A stretch of DNA of 18,525 bases from the NCBI GenBank assembly GCA_964516865.1, contig CAZEXD010000008.1:1-18525 (forward strand), given 5' to 3'. Of this stretch, positions 7,272 through 14,475 are shown piece after piece (within the stretch, counting starts at the first letter, position 1; every line of letters starts with the position of its first letter). Source of the DNA: CAZEXD01 sp964516865 (lineage in GTDB: Bacteria > Patescibacteriota > Minisyncoccia > Minisyncoccales > Staskawiczbacteraceae). Below the pieces are notes generated by a model that saw only the letters and a program-made list of their open reading frames with translations, was not told the DNA's origin and searched no databases. The position numbers and the translations under genes are program-made.

Positions 7272-7287
7272 ACATTCTTGAGAATGT
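7272..7287 (+). promoter_or_regulatory. 16-bp palindrome in the leader (operator or leader hairpin)
   Basis: ACATTCT-TG-AGAATGT: 7-bp perfect arms around 2 nt, ending 15 nt before the ATG at 7303. A 2-nt loop is too tight for a simple RNA hairpin unless terminal pairs open, so a dimeric repressor site is the other reading. No regulator is identifiable. Confidence 0.4.
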
Positions 7288-7302
7288 CGAAATGTTAAAA
7301 TC

Positions 7303-8356
7303 ATGAAAAATTTTAAATTATTTTTAGCAACAACTTTAATTTTAAGCGCTGCGATTTTTTTAATTCCCTCTGGAACAAAAGCTGCCACCGGGCTTAATGT
7401 GCCGAGAGGTTTTGTTTTTGAAAAAAATCTATACTATGGAAAAAATCATCCAGATGTTGTTTATTTAAAGATTGTTTTAAAATTTGATGGCTGTTTGTCA
7501 GATTCAATAACAAATAATACCTATTTTGGCGTTAAAACCCTTGCGGCGGTAAAATGTTTTCAAAACAGGTACGAAGACGATATTTCAGAAATCGCTCGTT
7601 ATCAAATAAATGCTACTGTTTTGTCGGAAAGGCAACGAGGGAAAAACTAAACTCTATTATTGCCGCTGAACAGGCTGTGGGAGAGGAAGAAACCCCCGTA
7701 ACCCCCTCCATCACCGTCACCTCGCCCAACGGAGGAGAACAAATGATAAGAGGTTCAAATTATGACATAAGATGGACCAAATCCGGACCAACCGGCAATA
7801 AAGTCAACATAGAACTCTGGAAAGGAGGAGTTTATTTCCAAACCATATTCTCTTTAATTGACAATGACGGCAAAAAGACCTGGTCAATTCCTTCCACTTT
7901 ATTAGAAAGTAATAGCTACAAGATAAAGATAATTGATGCCAGTAATGCCAATGTGTTTGGTATGAGCGAGAGTAATTTCAGTATAGTTAGTCCTTTCTTG
8001 ACCGTCACTTCGCCCAACGGAGGAGAGACATGGAGAATTTTAGAGACGCACAATATTACATGGACCAAAACATCCGGGACCGGCGACACTGTTACTATAA
8101 AGCTTTTCAAGGCAGGCAATTTGTCAAAAATAATAAGTTCATCTGCAGCCATACAGGAAGCTTTAGCTGGACGATTCCCATAACTTATGGAACCAATACT
8201 AATGACTACAGAATTACAATTACTGATAATTCTAACGCAAACGTTTATGATTCTAGCAATAATGACTTTACAATTGCTCCGGGGCAGATTCTTAAAAAAA
8301 ACACAGGATTTTTCGGGGCTATTATAGAGGTATTCAAAAATATATTTAGTAGGTAA
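7303..8356 (+). pseudogene. Secreted peptidoglycan-binding / Kre9-KNH-like repeat protein, two frameshifts
   Basis: It begins with a clear signal peptide (MKNF, hydrophobic stretch, cleavage near TKA-A at about 27), followed by a peptidoglycan-binding_1-like domain (...YLKIVLKFDGCLS...FGVKTLAAVKCFQ). The ATGFVGKATREKLN end expected of that domain is split: NAT lies in the first frame and FVGKATREKLN in the next, consistent with one lost base near 7618. Two ~85-aa repeats opening with ITVTSPNGGEQ and LTVTSPNGGET and running through I(R/T)WTK...V.I.L.K (Kre9/KNH-type surface domains) follow. The second repeat breaks near 8151, again by the equivalent of one missing base, before TGSFSWTIPITYG...FTIAPG. 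Stitched together it would be about 350 residues. Neither break has a classic slippery heptamer. A cell-surface adhesin-like role is inferred. It is either decaying or the sequence has indel errors. Confidence 0.72.
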
Positions 8357-8378
8357 AAAGCAATAAACAATCAAAAAA

Positions 8379-8416
8379 ACAGCCCTGCTGGTTCCCTATG
8401 GGACGGGGCTTTTTAT
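8379..8416 (+). terminator. Intrinsic terminator before lysS
   Basis: AGCCC(TG) at 8381-8387 pairs with (CG)GGGCT at 8404-8410, with inner GGTTCCC/GGGAC pairing, and a T run follows (8410-8414). It closes the 7303-8356 unit. Confidence 0.75.
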
Positions 8417-8417
8417 T

Positions 8418-8446
8418 TTGACTTAGAAGATAAGATAAGTTAAAAT
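8418..8446 (+). promoter_or_regulatory. Promoter of lysS-serS, near-leaderless
   Basis: TTGACT (8418-8423), 17-bp spacer, TAAAAT (8441-8446). A start about 7 nt past the -10 element puts transcription near 8453, only about 3 nt before the lysS ATG at 8456. Confidence 0.75.
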
Positions 8447-8455
8447 TGAAATAAT

Positions 8456-9916
8456 ATGGCTACCATAGATCAAATAAAAAAAGAAAGAATTAAAAAACTT
8501 GAGGCGATAAGAAATGCCGGCATTTCGCCCTATCCCGAAGAAACAAAAAGGACTCATACTATTTTGGAAGCGTTAAAGAATTTTTCGGAACTCTCCAAAA
8601 AATCAGAAGAAATTATTTTGGTCGGTAGAATTAAAGCGCAAAGAACTCATGGCAAAGCCAGTTTTATTGATATAGAAGATGGAACGGGAAAACTGCAAGC
8701 CCATTTAAGAGAAGATAAATTAGGCGAAAAAGGATTCAAGTTTTTTGAAGATAATTTTGATATCGGCGATTTTATTGAAATAAAAGGTATTTTATTTACC
8801 ACCAAAAGGGGAGAGAAAACTATTGAGACACACGATTTTCGGATGTTGGCGAAATCTTTGCTTCCCTTGCCGGAGAAATGGCATGGCTTGCAGGATATTG
8901 AAGAAAGGCTGAGAAAAAGATATCTGGATATTTTATTTAATCCGGAAGTCAAAAAAATAATTGAAAAAAGAGCAGTTTTTTGGAATTCAATGAGAGAATT
9001 TTTGACAAAAAGGGGATTTTTAGAAGTTGAAACTCCGGTTTTAGAAACTGTTCCTGGCGGAGCCGATGCTAGGCCATTTATCACTCATCATAACGCCTTG
9101 GATATGGATGTTTATCTGCGGATTTCAATGGGCGAGTTGTGGCAGAAGCGTTTAATGGTTGCCGGCTTTGAAAAAACTTTTGAAATTGGCAGACAATTTA
9201 GAAACGAAGGAATGGATGCCGAGCACTTACAAGATTATACGCAAATGGAATTTTATTGGGCTTACGCTGACCACGAGCAAGGAATGAAATTGGTGGAGGA
9301 AATGTACAAGTATGTGGCAGAAAAAACATTTGGAACTTTAAAGTTTAAAATTAATGGTTTTGATATTGATTTGGGAAAAAAATGGGAAAAATATGATTAC
9401 CGGACAATCGTGTCTAAATATACCAAAGTTGATATTTTAGAGGCAAGTTTGCCGGAAATGGAAAAGATCTTAAAAAAACTTGGCATTAATTACGATAAAA
9501 ATGGTTTTAATAAGACAAGGGCAATTGATAATTTATTTAAATATTGTCGCAAAAACTTAGCAGGTCCGGGTTTTTTGATTAATCTGCCCGTTGAGGTTTC
9601 TCCTCTCGCAAAAAGAAATGAAAAAAATCCTAAAACAACCTTACGGTTTCAACCAATTATAGCCGGTTCCGAACTGGGAAATGGTTACAGTGAACTTAAT
9701 GATCCCATTGAACAGGCAAAAAGATTTGAAGAACAACAGAAACTCCGCGAAAAAGGAGATGAAGAAGCCCAAATGTATGACAAGGACTTTGTTGAGGCGC
9801 TAGAATATGGTATGCCTCCTTGCTGCGGATTTGGAGTTTCGGAAAGATTATTTTCCTTTTTAATGGACAAACCTGCCAGAGAATGTCAAATATTCCCCTT
9901 AATGCGTCCAAAATAA
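8456..9916 (+). CDS. lysS: Lysine--tRNA ligase, class II
   Basis: Charges tRNA-Lys in the cytoplasm. 486 residues, normal for the family. N-terminal helix (KERIKKLEAIRNAGISPYPEE), OB-fold anticodon domain (about 56-145: VGRIKAQRTHGKASFIDIEDGTGKLQ), then LPEKWHGLQDIEERLRKRYL and the class II core. Motif 1 lies around FLEVETPVLETVPGGADARPF; motif 2 is FRNEGMDAEHLQDYTQMEFYWAY; motif 3 is GMPPCCGFGVSERLF near the C-terminus. The HLQDYT version of motif 2 and CCGFGVSERL version of motif 3 differ from the E. coli enzyme (HNPEFT, GLGIGIDRL), so substrate is assigned by overall similarity. First gene of a pair with serS, 5 nt apart. No SD; promoter almost at the ATG. Confidence 0.9.
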   Translation: MATIDQIKKERIKKLEAIRNAGISPYPEETKRTHTILEALKNFSELSKKSEEIILVGRIKAQRTHGKASFIDIEDGTGKLQAHLREDKLGEKGFKFFEDNFDIGDFIEIKGILFTTKRGEKTIETHDFRMLAKSLLPLPEKWHGLQDIEERLRKRYLDILFNPEVKKIIEKRAVFWNSMREFLTKRGFLEVETPVLETVPGGADARPFITHHNALDMDVYLRISMGELWQKRLMVAGFEKTFEIGRQFRNEGMDAEHLQDYTQMEFYWAYADHEQGMKLVEEMYKYVAEKTFGTLKFKINGFDIDLGKKWEKYDYRTIVSKYTKVDILEASLPEMEKILKKLGINYDKNGFNKTRAIDNLFKYCRKNLAGPGFLINLPVEVSPLAKRNEKNPKTTLRFQPIIAGSELGNGYSELNDPIEQAKRFEEQQKLREKGDEEAQMYDKDFVEALEYGMPPCCGFGVSERLFSFLMDKPARECQIFPLMRPK

Positions 9917-9921
9917 AAAAT

Positions 9922-11172
9922 ATGTTAGATATAAATTTTATTCGGGAGAATCCCGACAAAGTAAAAAAAGCGTGCCAAGATAAAAATGTCAACATTGATG
10001 TTGAGAGGGTTTTGGCGTTGGATAAAGAAAGAAGGGAATTAATAACAGAGATAGAAAAACTTCGGGCAGAGCAAAATAAAATTAACAGAGCGGGAAAAGA
10101 AAATATCATCCTACTTCAAAAAGCCAAAGAAATTAAAGCAAAAATCAAAGAAAGGGAACCAAGGTTAGAAAAAATTGAAACAGAATTAAAAGATTTGCTT
10201 TTGCAGTTGCCGAATATTCCTTTTGATGACGTGCCGGTGGGAAAAGATGATAGTCAAAATGTTGTTTTAAGAAAAGTGGGTAAAATTCCAAAATTTTTGT
10301 TTCAGCCACCAAAAGATTATATGAAGTTGGGAAAAGATTTAGATTTGATAGACACTGACCGCGCCGCAAAAGTTGCCGGTTCGCGCTTTGGATACATAAA
10401 AAGAGATTTGGCTTTACTTGAGTTTGCGCTTATTAGGTTTGGATTAGATGTTTTGTTAAAAGAAAAATTTATTCCGGTTTTTCCTCCAGTAATGTTAAAA
10501 AAGGAAATGGCGCGAGGTACAGGATATTTTGAGACAACAGACGAAAGAGAAGCCTATTATTTGCCCGAAGATAAATTGTATTTAGCGGCAACAGCAGAAC
10601 AATCATTGGTGGCAATGCATGCTAACGAAATTTTACAAGAAAAAGATTTGCCCCTGCGCTACGCTGGGTTTTCTACTTGTTTTAGAAGGGAGGCCGGAAG
10701 TTATGGTAAAGATACAAAAGGAATTTTAAGGGTTCACCAGTTTGATAAGTTAGAAATGGTGATATTTTCTAAACCAGAGGATTCTCTGAAAGAGCACGAA
10801 TTGCTTTTGTCTATTGAAGAAAAATTAATGAAAGCGCTTGGGCTTCCTTATCAGGTGGTAAACATTTGTACTGGAGATTTGGGTAGGCCGGCGGCAAAAA
10901 AATATGACATTGAAACATGGTTGCCGTCAGAAAATAGATACAGAGAAACTCACTCAACTTCCAACTGCACTGATTTTCAAGCCAGAAGATTAAATATCAG
11001 ATATCGCGACCGGTCGGGAAAAATTGATTTTATCCACACCTTAAATGGAACGGCTATTGCTATGGGTAGGACTCTGATAATGATAATGGAAAATTACCAG
11101 GATTCAAGGGGTTCAATAAAAATTCCGAAAGTTCTTCAAAAATACGTTGGCAAAAGAATAATTAAAAAATAA
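9922..11172 (+). CDS. serS: Serine--tRNA ligase
   Basis: Charges tRNA-Ser (and tRNA-Sec where present). The ATG at 9922 gives 416 residues beginning MLDINFIRENPDKVKKA, the standard SerRS opening; a longer frame from 9820 overlaps lysS and is not used. N-terminal two-helix coiled coil (about 28-100), which grips the tRNA long arm, ends at LPNIPFDDVPVGKDDSQN. The core has TAEQSLVAMHANEIL (motif 1 region), CFRREAGSYGKDTKGILRVHQFDKLE (motif 2) and LNGTAIAMGRTLIMIMENYQ (motif 3). NICTGDLG and the ETHSTSNCTDFQARRLNIRY serine-site block are intact. It follows lysS by 5 nt, so the two are cotranscribed. Confidence 0.96.
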   Translation: MLDINFIRENPDKVKKACQDKNVNIDVERVLALDKERRELITEIEKLRAEQNKINRAGKENIILLQKAKEIKAKIKEREPRLEKIETELKDLLLQLPNIPFDDVPVGKDDSQNVVLRKVGKIPKFLFQPPKDYMKLGKDLDLIDTDRAAKVAGSRFGYIKRDLALLEFALIRFGLDVLLKEKFIPVFPPVMLKKEMARGTGYFETTDEREAYYLPEDKLYLAATAEQSLVAMHANEILQEKDLPLRYAGFSTCFRREAGSYGKDTKGILRVHQFDKLEMVIFSKPEDSLKEHELLLSIEEKLMKALGLPYQVVNICTGDLGRPAAKKYDIETWLPSENRYRETHSTSNCTDFQARRLNIRYRDRSGKIDFIHTLNGTAIAMGRTLIMIMENYQDSRGSIKIPKVLQKYVGKRIIKK

Positions 11173-11195
11173 GGAGCTGACACTTGGTCAGCTCC
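11173..11195 (-). terminator. Terminator of the minus-strand small membrane protein gene
   Basis: GGAGCTGAC...GTCAGCTCC type hairpin, 8-9 bp with a short loop. Read on the minus strand it is followed by a T-rich tract (TTATTTTTTAATT, from the end of serS). On the plus strand no T run follows, so it serves mainly the minus-strand gene. Confidence 0.65.
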
Positions 11196-11451
11196 GAGGT
11201 TTCCGTCTCTCGCGAGTAGGTCCGAGAATGCTTAAAACATAATCTCCAGCTAGAATAATGACACCTGCGAGTAGAGCGAATGGTATGACGAACTTGACGA
11301 GTACGCGGCGCCACTTTTCGGTTGTTGGAACGACCATCTTTTTTCGCAGACAGCGGCACCATTCAGCAATGGCAACATAGATGCCTGCGATGAACAGAAA
11401 CGCCACTAAGCCGATTATAATTTTAACCCACCAAGGAAGTTGGAAAATCAT
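11188..11451 (-). CDS. Small two-helix membrane protein of unknown function
   Basis: 87 residues starting MIFQLPWWVK. There are two predicted transmembrane helices (about 8-27 and 54-72), a basic, tryptophan-containing linker (CRCLRKKMVVPTTEKWRR) between them and a basic tail (GPTRERRKPRS). I do not recognise a family. The start at 11451 is favoured over 11508 because AAGGAG (11458-11463 in plus coordinates) sits 6 nt before it, the best Shine-Dalgarno in the window. It also has a near-consensus promoter and a terminator of its own. Its codons are visibly more GC-rich than neighbouring genes (GCG, CGC, ACG common), which hints at recent acquisition. It sits convergent to serS and divergent from the hydrolase. 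Confidence 0.75.
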   Translation of the reverse strand: MIFQLPWWVKIIIGLVAFLFIAGIYVAIAEWCRCLRKKMVVPTTEKWRRVLVKFVIPFALLAGVIILAGDYVLSILGPTRERRKPRS

Positions 11452-11496
11452 AGTTTGCTCCTTGACCCTGAATGGTGAAGCGCAGAAAAAAATTTG

Positions 11497-11525
11497 ATTA
11501 TAAGCCAAAATCCATAATTTTTCAA
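11497..11525 (-). promoter_or_regulatory. Promoter of the minus-strand small membrane protein gene
   Basis: Minus strand TTGAAA (plus 11520-11525), 17-bp spacer, TATAAT (plus 11497-11502). It is the only perfect -10 box noted in the window, with a predicted leader of about 40 nt. It lies directly in front of the divergent hydrolase gene, so the two may interfere. Confidence 0.7.
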
Positions 11526-11530
11526 ACGAG

Positions 11531-12301
11531 ATGAATAATTTTGAAGCTACAGTTGGCGGACTAAAAATTAACTATAAAATTTTTGGCAAAGGGATACCTT
11601 TTTTGATTTTGCATGGTTGGGGGTCTAATTCAAATAGATGGACGTTTGTGGCGGAAAAAATTTCGCAAAAAGGATTTAAGGTTGTTGTTCCTGATTTACC
11701 CGGTTTTGGTTTAAGCCAACCCCCTTTTACCTCATGGAGTTTAAATGATTACTGTGATTTTATTTTTAATTTTTTGAAAATTTTGCCAGAGTTTAGCGAC
11801 GGTTTCTATTTACTTGCCCATTCTTTTGGGGGTGCGCTCGGCGTGAAATTTGCTTTAAAATATCCAGAAAAGATTAAAAAATTATTTTTGGTCAGTGCTT
11901 CTTGTATAAGGAAGAAAACTGTTAAAAAAGATATTTTAGTCAAAATGGCGAAAATCTTAAAGATGTTTTCTTTTTTGCCATTTTACAATTTTTTAAGAAA
12001 GCTATTTTATAAATTGTTTTTTAAAAGCGACTATTTAGATAATGAGGGAGTAATGAAAGAAACTTATTTAAAAATTATTAAAGAGGATCTTTCTAAATCT
12101 TTATCGTCGATAAAAATTCCTACCATTATTATTTGGGGAAAAAAAGACCGAGTTACGCCTTTGAAGCATGCTTATTTTATAAACAAACAAATAAAAAATT
12201 CCGAACTTATTATTATTCCCAGTGCCGATCACTTTTTGAACCAAAAAGCCCCTTATGTATTGACAAGAATTATAAAAAATGCTATCCTTAAGAAAGAATG
12301 A
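11531..12301 (+). CDS. Alpha/beta-fold hydrolase
   Basis: 256 residues, the usual size for a single-domain alpha/beta hydrolase. The oxyanion-hole motif HGWGSNSNRW follows the first strands. The nucleophile elbow is A-H-S98-F-G-G, a variant of GxSxG with Ala in the first position. The acid is probably D206 (IIWGKKDRVTP) and the base H234 (IPSADHFLNQ), so the catalytic triad is complete. A lid-like basic helical segment lies at about 130-165. Substrate cannot be told; esterase, lipase or C-C hydrolase activity are all possible. It stands alone: divergent small gene upstream, structured non-coding region downstream. No signal peptide, so cytoplasmic. Confidence 0.87.
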   Translation: MNNFEATVGGLKINYKIFGKGIPFLILHGWGSNSNRWTFVAEKISQKGFKVVVPDLPGFGLSQPPFTSWSLNDYCDFIFNFLKILPEFSDGFYLLAHSFGGALGVKFALKYPEKIKKLFLVSASCIRKKTVKKDILVKMAKILKMFSFLPFYNFLRKLFYKLFFKSDYLDNEGVMKETYLKIIKEDLSKSLSSIKIPTIIIWGKKDRVTPLKHAYFINKQIKNSELIIIPSADHFLNQKAPYVLTRIIKNAILKKE

Positions 12302-12337
12302 GAAATCCTTAGTAGTTTGACAAATAAAAATTTGAAA

Positions 12338-12730
12338 CCCCCTCTACCTCAGTTTGTTTTTAAAGAAAAATAGATTGAGGTAGGGGGCGAGCGATAATCA
12401 AAAGCAGGTCATCTGATGTCAAAGGCCCTGCATTCGTCCTTTTCCCGGCAATGATCCGACGCTCACGTCGAGGGAGCCGGAGTCGAAGGACAATCAGCTA
12501 ACTGACATGGATCCTGTTTTTTGCCGCGATGACCCCCCGCTCTTTCGGGTTGGGAAAAGAGGGAAGCGTTGCAGATAGGCGCAATTTCTGCGTGTGGCTA
12601 CCCGTGGCGCTCACGGCTGAAAGGTTTTTTTCCATTCAAGGTAGCCCCGCTTGCCAAGTTCGCAAGCGACTATCAGCGCAACCCTCTTTTCCCGCCCAAA
12701 TAAAGCCCTGTTTCTTGGCAGGGCTTTTTC
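12338..12730 (+). ncRNA. Candidate structured RNA locus of unknown family
   Basis: A non-coding stretch clearly richer in G+C than its surroundings and full of paired elements. In order: a 12-bp stem 12340-12351/12376-12387; GCAGG/CCTGC (12404-12408/12427-12431); a three-tier arm GTCCTT/AAGGAC (12436-12441/12486-12491), CCGGC/GCCGG (12445-12449/12476-12480), CGACG/CGTCG (12457-12461/12466-12470); TCAG/CTGA (12494-12505); CCCG/CGGG (12536-12549); then a domain closed by a perfect 12-bp helix 12552-12563/12682-12693. This domain has inner pairs TTGC/GCAA and GATAG/CTATC and three branches: 12580-12592, GGCTACC/GGTAGCC (12596-12602/12640-12646), and CGCTTGC/GCAAGCG (12648-12654/12662-12668). An intrinsic terminator follows. 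I see no tmRNA, RNase P, SRP or 6S signature. It could be one RNA or two; strand is set by the terminator. Confidence 0.55.
12704..12730 (+). terminator. Intrinsic terminator closing the structured region
   Basis: AGCCCTG (12704-12710) pairs perfectly with CAGGGCT (12719-12725), 8-nt loop, followed by a T run (12725-12729). It stands 48 nt before the Mur ligase ATG. Confidence 0.85.
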
Positions 12731-12777
12731 ATTTCTCAAAAATCTGTTAAAATCAAGAAAACATTATTTTTTTAATT

Positions 12778-14424
12778 ATGCGTTTAATTATCGCCTCTTT
12801 TTTATTTCCCTTTTGGTTTGTTCGAAATGTTAAACATATTCTTTTTTGGATTTATTTGTGGCAGTTGAAACAATATCATCGTCGGCGGTTTTTTGACCAC
12901 TTTCTAACCGAAAAAGGTAAAAAATTGATTTTCCATCCTCTTCAGATTTTTAAAATTGTTTTGTTGATTTTTTGTTTTATTATCGCTCTATTTTTTTATA
13001 ATGATTATGTATTTTTTCTGCCCCTGTTTTTATTTTTGCTTTATTTCATTGAATCTCTTTTTTATTTTAAATCGCTTTTTGCCGGAAAAGCAAAGAATCC
13101 TCATTTTACTAAAAAGACCGTATTTCTTTTTGGAGCAAATATTCTTGTTCTAATTTTGTTTTTTACATTGTTATTTTTTTTAACAAACATTTTTTGGTTC
13201 GCTTTTTTCCTTTTGCTTTTTGATGTTTTGCTTCCCGTAGTTGTTTCTTCGCTTGTTATTGTTTTCCAACCATTAGCCGATTATTATCGGATTTCTCTTC
13301 AAAAGAAAGCAAAAGAAAAAATTAAAAAATTTGAAAGCAGAATTAAAATTATCGCCATTGTCGGCAGTTACGGAAAGACCTCCACAAAAGAATACTTAGC
13401 GGCGATTTTGTCCTCAAGGTTTAAGGTTTTGTCAACCCAAGAACACCAAAACACAGAAGTGGCGATTCCTCAAATGATTTTGGACAATTTAACTCCAGAA
13501 TATGAAATTTTAATTGCCGAGCTAGGCGCTTATGATAAAGGAACCATAAAAAGAATTTGCGATTTTTTGCGACCGGATATTGGCGTTATCACTGGCATTA
13601 ACGAACAGCATTTGGCGCTTTTTGGTTCAATGGAAAATTTAATATCGGCAGAAGGAGGGCTTGAGCTTATAAGAAGTTTGCCGGAAAATGGAATATTGGT
13701 TTTAAATGGGAATAATCCAATAATTCAAAACCTAAAAATTAAAAATCAAAACTACAATTCAAAATTAAAAAATGTAATTGTTTCTACAAAAGAAAAAGCC
13801 GATTATTGGGCAGAAGATATTAAGGTTCAAAAAGAACAATTATCTTTCAAGGTTTTTTCTAAAAATAATCAAAACATCGGTTTCAATATTAAGGCGTTTG
13901 GGGCGCATAATATTGAAAATGTGTTAATGGCGGCTGCGGTGGCCAATAATTTAGGAATGAGTTTAAAAGAAATTGCCAAAGCGGCGGAAGAAATAAAACC
14001 CGAGCAATTATCTTCGTCTTATAAAATTTCTAAAAATTCGAATGGTCTTAACATCATTGACTCTACCTATTCCGCTAATCCCGATGGGGTAATTGCAGAT
14101 TTGGATTATTTAAAAATATATTCTGGAAAAAAAATAATAATAATGCCCTGTTTAATTGAGTTGGGAAGCGTTTCGAAAGAAATTCATCAGAAAATCGGTA
14201 GAAAAATTGCGGAAGTTTGTGATTTAGCAATTATGGTAAGCAAAGAATGTTTTAACGCTGTAAAAGAAGGCGCTTTGAAAAATGGGATGAAGGAAGACAA
14301 AATAGAATTACTTCAAGACGCTGATTTAATTGTTAAAAAAATAAATTCATTGTGCGACGAAAATGACACCGTTCTTTTAGAAGGAAGATTGTCTTTGGAA
14401 ATTATTGATAAAATAAAAAAATAA
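12778..14424 (+). CDS. Membrane-anchored Mur ligase (MurF-like)
   Basis: 548 residues. The first ~170 form an aromatic-rich membrane domain with about four to five hydrophobic helices, replacing the small N-terminal UDP-MurNAc-binding domain of classical MurF. The ligase part follows: ATP P-loop G196-SYGKTS, the QNTEVAIPQMIL stretch, ELGAYDKGTIKRICDFLRPDIGVITGINEQHL with the metal-binding Glu and His, GNNP, GAHNIENVLMAAAVA, and the C-terminal domain with DSTYSANPDGV (DxYNANP-like) and EGRLSLEI. MurF adds D-Ala-D-Ala to UDP-MurNAc-tripeptide; the exact amino donor and acceptor here are inferred. An odd lysine/asparagine-rich insert (NLKIKNQNYNSKLK) sits near 316-330 and resembles translated intergenic filler. 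It stands 51 nt before the aminotransferase gene. Confidence 0.82.
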   Translation: MRLIIASFLFPFWFVRNVKHILFWIYLWQLKQYHRRRFFDHFLTEKGKKLIFHPLQIFKIVLLIFCFIIALFFYNDYVFFLPLFLFLLYFIESLFYFKSLFAGKAKNPHFTKKTVFLFGANILVLILFFTLLFFLTNIFWFAFFLLLFDVLLPVVVSSLVIVFQPLADYYRISLQKKAKEKIKKFESRIKIIAIVGSYGKTSTKEYLAAILSSRFKVLSTQEHQNTEVAIPQMILDNLTPEYEILIAELGAYDKGTIKRICDFLRPDIGVITGINEQHLALFGSMENLISAEGGLELIRSLPENGILVLNGNNPIIQNLKIKNQNYNSKLKNVIVSTKEKADYWAEDIKVQKEQLSFKVFSKNNQNIGFNIKAFGAHNIENVLMAAAVANNLGMSLKEIAKAAEEIKPEQLSSSYKISKNSNGLNIIDSTYSANPDGVIADLDYLKIYSGKKIIIMPCLIELGSVSKEIHQKIGRKIAEVCDLAIMVSKECFNAVKEGALKNGMKEDKIELLQDADLIVKKINSLCDENDTVLLEGRLSLEIIDKIKK

Positions 14425-14475
14425 ATTTTTTAATTTTCCATTATAACCTTAATTTCTGAATTTTAAATTTCCAAT

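Noticed and set aside
7600..7640. Programmed -1 frameshift in the surface-protein gene
   Set aside because: The site (GTT TTG) and the second one (GCC ATA) lack an X-XXY-YYZ heptamer and a clear downstream stimulatory structure.
9820..9921. N-terminal extension of serS from 9820
   Set aside because: It overlaps the end of lysS by almost 100 nt, and the family start MLDINFIRENP is exactly at 9922.
12338..12730. RNase P RNA, tmRNA, SRP RNA or 6S RNA
   Set aside because: Searched by eye on both strands for GAAAGTCCGGG and ACAGAA (RNase P), the tRNA-like ends of tmRNA, GGAAGCAGC (SRP) and an unbranched 6S rod; none is present.
12529..12833. Two small plus-strand frames (73 and 60 aa) in the structured region
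   Set aside because: Composition is arginine/cysteine/phenylalanine-rich without helices or motifs, and they run through stable RNA stems and the terminator.
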